Source: Paenibacillus sp. JNUCC32
Lineage (GTDB): Bacteria > Bacillota > Bacilli > Paenibacillales > Paenibacillaceae
Assembly: GCF_014863545.1 (NCBI RefSeq)
Contig: NZ_CP062260.1
Coordinates: forward strand, 6,687,001-6,751,000
Reading direction: 5' to 3'
Length of the DNA: 64,000 nt
Shown: positions 61,831-64,000 of the stretch, piece by piece
How positions within the stretch are numbered: the first letter of the stretch is position 1
How the letters are laid out: each line of letters opens with the position of its first letter
Position numbers and translations under genes: made by a program
The notes under the pieces: generated by a model
What the model was told of the DNA's origin: nothing
Seen by the model: the letters and a program-made list of their open reading frames with translations, nothing else
Databases searched by the model: none

Positions 61831-63327
61831 TTGTCCAGTAACACACCGAATTTAGGACTGTTAAAGAAAGACCCTATGGTGGATGGCAATGAAACCTTTA
61901 ACATCGAGACGATGCTGAATGAAAATTGGGATAAGGTTGATGAGGCTGTGGGGAGAACTGGAGGATATGGAGTGACTACTCAACCTACAGCGAACGTATA
62001 TGAGGTTAATCTCTGGCCTGCGCCAGCAAGCCTTACAGCTGGGATACGGGCTACCGTAAAGGTCAATGTTGCAAGCACTGGAGCGCCAATGCTCAATATT
62101 AATAGTTTGGGGGCAAAACCAGTGCTTAAAACAAGCGGTAGTTCAGCAAGTTTTAAACAGGATGGTGTGTACTCATTGGTTTATGATGGTCAGGCTTTTA
62201 TCTTACAGGGTGAAGGGGGTGAGGTAGGGACTGCTACAGCTGGAGACGTGCTGTCTGGTAAGACGTTTTCTGGCGAGGAAGGGTTAATTGAAGGAACAAT
62301 GCCAACGAAAGGGAACCAGTTTAAAGCTGGTCTATGGTCGAATCCAGATGGTGATGCATATGTTGATACCTATGTGGATGTAGATAGTGGGTATTACCCA
62401 CCTAACACAAAGATAACAATTCAAGCGTACGACCCAGATCTCAAAACAGAGAATATTCGTTATGGTGCCGATATTTTTGGAGTTGCTGGAAGTCCTGCAG
62501 TTGTAAATACATCAGATGCGCATTTAGATTCACAGTATTTATTAACAGGATATTCAGGTTATGATGATGGTATTTTAAAACGCGGAACAATGCAGCACCT
62601 TACTGGAATTCGAACTGCTACCGGGGCATCTAAATGGGCTAATGGTGACTTAGCTGTATATCCTGAAAGAGGTTATCAAAAGGGAGGGGCAGGAGATGGC
62701 GAGATTAAGGTAACACAGACGCAACTAAGGCAAGCTGAGCCTGCTCTAGTTTCAGAAAATATAAAGCAAGGTGCATCAGTTTTTGGAGTTATTGGGAATT
62801 TCAAAACATTGCCAAGTCTATTTGAAGTCAACGAGTCGTTAACTTATTATAATAACAATAATCCAATTATTATGACTAAAAACCTTTTTACACTTCCTAG
62901 TTTAGACTCGCTCTCATTTATTTCTTTCCGTAGTTCAAGAACATCTTGCTCTGAAACTTATAGTCCTCCAATCCCAATTGTGTGTTATTTAGAAGTACTG
63001 GATTCAACTGGTATCACATATCCATTTATTACTTTATCGTTCGGTTATAGTAACTATTATAATTTTCGTTCTTCTGGTTTTTTTATTGATTTAAAGAACA
63101 ATTTTATGGGGCTATCAACCTATAGCAATATACCGAACTCTAGTTCAAATGATAACGGAGTTATTGAGCATTTGAGTTATAATAGAAATTTTACGGAATG
63201 GCGGACCCATAGGATTGCAAAAAATGAGCCTTTAACACTTCGGATCCGTATGGTATGCAGTCAGGGGAACTATCATGTAGAACGAAGTGCTGAGTTTTAC
63301 GTTAGTGGTATGTTTCATTATATGTAA
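61831..63327 (+). CDS. Tail fibre / receptor-binding protein, module 1
   Basis: 498 residues from a TTG at 61831 after GCAGGAGGTG. The N-terminus (LGLLKKDPMVDGNETFNIETMLNENWDKVDEA, here named by its start LGLLKKDP) is the common baseplate-attachment part of Bacillota tail fibres. Repeat-like segments (GTMPTKGNQFKAG, ENIRYGADIFGVAGSP, ENIKQGASVFGVIGNF) form a shaft. The last 180 residues are Ser/Asn/Tyr-rich and coded by strikingly A/T-rich DNA, unlike the rest of the operon. This marks a swapped receptor-binding tip. No chaperone or lysis gene follows; the next module starts 61 bases on. Confidence 0.85.
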   Translation: MSSNTPNLGLLKKDPMVDGNETFNIETMLNENWDKVDEAVGRTGGYGVTTQPTANVYEVNLWPAPASLTAGIRATVKVNVASTGAPMLNINSLGAKPVLKTSGSSASFKQDGVYSLVYDGQAFILQGEGGEVGTATAGDVLSGKTFSGEEGLIEGTMPTKGNQFKAGLWSNPDGDAYVDTYVDVDSGYYPPNTKITIQAYDPDLKTENIRYGADIFGVAGSPAVVNTSDAHLDSQYLLTGYSGYDDGILKRGTMQHLTGIRTATGASKWANGDLAVYPERGYQKGGAGDGEIKVTQTQLRQAEPALVSENIKQGASVFGVIGNFKTLPSLFEVNESLTYYNNNNPIIMTKNLFTLPSLDSLSFISFRSSRTSCSETYSPPIPIVCYLEVLDSTGITYPFITLSFGYSNYYNFRSSGFFIDLKNNFMGLSTYSNIPNSSSNDNGVIEHLSYNRNFTEWRTHRIAKNEPLTLRIRMVCSQGNYHVERSAEFYVSGMFHYM

Positions 63328-63387
63328 AAAATGAAACTAATAAATTTACACTTAATCAACCAGTTTGCTTACGAAAGGAGCACCATC

Positions 63388-63825
63388 ATGCTCACCCAAC
63401 ACATACGTAACGCCCTAGCATCCCAACTATCCAGCTCCTTCCCCGACATCCCCCTCATCACCAAAGAGGATGCCGACCTATTACCTCCAGCTCCATACTT
63501 CCAAACCGAGCTAACCCTAGCCGAGTTCGAGCCGATATCGACAAGTCGATATGCGGCTCGTTTTCGTTTCCGCATCTCTTACGTACCAGTGGAAGGGAAG
63601 TCGGTGGCAACGATCATGGACGAGATGCTGGAATGCCTGACATCCCTTGATGTCGAAGGCCGTCCTTGCCGCGCCTCATCAGTGGCGTGGGAGCGACCAA
63701 CGGGGAATGATGGGACATCAGGGGAAGGATTTTTTCGCGCAGAGTATGTCATTCAGCTCACGACCGATCAGGTCGAAACGGAAAGCAAGATGCAAACATT
63801 GAAACAGGGAGGCGGATTGAAATGA
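63388..63825 (+). CDS. Phage tail terminator-like protein, module 2
   Basis: 145 residues from ATG at 63388, with AAAGGAG upstream. It fits the YqbJ/DUF6838-type tail-terminator family: LTQHIRNALASQLS start, RFRFRISYVP and a C-terminal EGFFRAEYVIQLTT strand. In skin/PBSX-type loci this gene lies two places before the sheath, as here. It appears after the fibre of module 1, so it opens a second tail set. The stop overlaps the next start (ATGA). Confidence 0.8.
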   Translation: MLTQHIRNALASQLSSSFPDIPLITKEDADLLPPAPYFQTELTLAEFEPISTSRYAARFRFRISYVPVEGKSVATIMDEMLECLTSLDVEGRPCRASSVAWERPTGNDGTSGEGFFRAEYVIQLTTDQVETESKMQTLKQGGGLK

Positions 63826-63995
63826 GTAAAAAAGACACAGCGCCGACATTCAACAAACACCAGCTGGCACGATCCAATCAATTCACTAATCGCGAGAAGG
63901 ATGTGCTGAGCGCCATTCTCGAAGAGGGCAAAACGTACACCGTTCAGCAAGCGAAAGAGCAACTTACTACATTTTTGAAAAAGGAGGTCATCTAA
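63822..63995 (+). CDS. Small sheath-leader protein, module 2
   Basis: 57 residues; ATG overlaps the previous stop. Its last 19 residues are similar to those of the 69-residue protein at 52872 (FTVTEVK vs YTVQQAK, then F-[MF/L]K-x-x-V). The N-terminus is polar (KKDTAPTFNKHQLARS). The gene ends directly before the next ATG, and AAAAAGGAGG, the ribosome site of that gene, is inside its last codons. Confidence 0.75.
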   Translation: MSKKDTAPTFNKHQLARSNQFTNREKDVLSAILEEGKTYTVQQAKEQLTTFLKKEVI

Positions 63996-64000
63996 ATGGC
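63996..64000 (+). CDS. First bases of the next gene, predicted second sheath
   Basis: Only ATGGC is inside the window, 10 bases after AAGGAGG. By order (terminator, small leader protein, then this) it should encode the module 2 tail sheath; the sequence itself cannot show it. Confidence 0.4.

Noticed and set aside
1..64000. CRISPR arrays, tRNA or rRNA genes, restriction or toxin-antitoxin systems
   Set aside because: No regularly spaced repeats, cloverleaf sequences or such gene families were seen. The Xre and ImmA-type pair was considered as a toxin-antitoxin pair but fits a repressor and its protease better.

Overview
The window looks like a chromosome segment of a Paenibacillus-like, spore-forming Bacillota. 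The evidence is a dnaI-type primosomal gene, strong AGGAGG ribosome sites with frequent TTG and GTG starts, a three-gene sdhCAB operon with a b558-type anchor, ktrBA behind a ydaO/c-di-AMP riboswitch, a 40-residue YjcZ-type sporulation peptide, ykoEDC behind a TPP riboswitch, and PBSX/skin-type tail genes. No rRNA, tRNA or CRISPR array was seen.

Region 1 to 40.8 kb is ordinary core and accessory chromosome. In order it holds the end of dnaI, a YqzM-like peptide, trxA, uvrC (with an unusual acidic insertion), a CPBP protease, the c-di-AMP riboswitch with ktrB-ktrA, a LysR gene divergent from sdhCAB, an AAC(3)-family acetyltransferase, a potassium channel, an aldehyde dehydrogenase, a Tat-type phosphoesterase, a PHP phosphatase, a CheX-like protein, and two short-chain dehydrogenases. 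It also holds a WYL regulator divergent from a hydrolase (perfect operator between them), a divergent second-type purA with its own LysR gene, a DEVD-box helicase, an ecsAB-like ABC pair, an aminotransferase, a MocR regulator divergent from a PNPOx-like enzyme, psd, the ykoEDC vitamin transporter and a TetR-SMR efflux pair.

Region 40.8 to 47.2 kb is a scarred, A/T-richer island. A truncated IS110-type transposase, a two-component system, a BcrAB-like ABC transporter and a YkoP/polysaccharide-deacetylase pair are followed by a decayed MFS transporter. The island is bracketed by two 99-base copies of the 3' end of the SMR gene, the second one orphaned. Both the ABC operon and the deacetylase operon carry AAGA repeats spaced 11 bp apart upstream of their -10 boxes. 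This suggests one cell-envelope-stress regulon under the two-component system (inference).

Region 47.2 to 49.7 kb has a LysE exporter with an AraC regulator and an AviRa-like rRNA methyltransferase.

Region 49.85 to 64.0 kb is a headless, PBSX-like contractile tail locus, best read as a phage-tail-like bacteriocin (tailocin). An ImmA/IrrE-type protease and an Xre repressor control a promoter through TTGCCnnnnGGCAA operators. An ArpU/Xpf-type activator follows, then a CGAAC/GTTCG SOS-type palindrome, then the tail module: terminator-like protein, small protein, sheath, tube, chaperone, tape measure, LysM protein, hub, wedges, baseplate J, and an A/T-rich fibre. The chaperone carries a textbook A AAA AAC slippery site giving a -1 extension, as in lambda G/GT. 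No terminase, portal, capsid, integrase or lysis gene is seen inside the window. Immediately after the fibre a second set begins with the same order (tail terminator, small sheath-leader protein homologous to the first, then a new ATG at the window edge). This indicates tandem tail modules under one regulatory head, the most interesting feature here.
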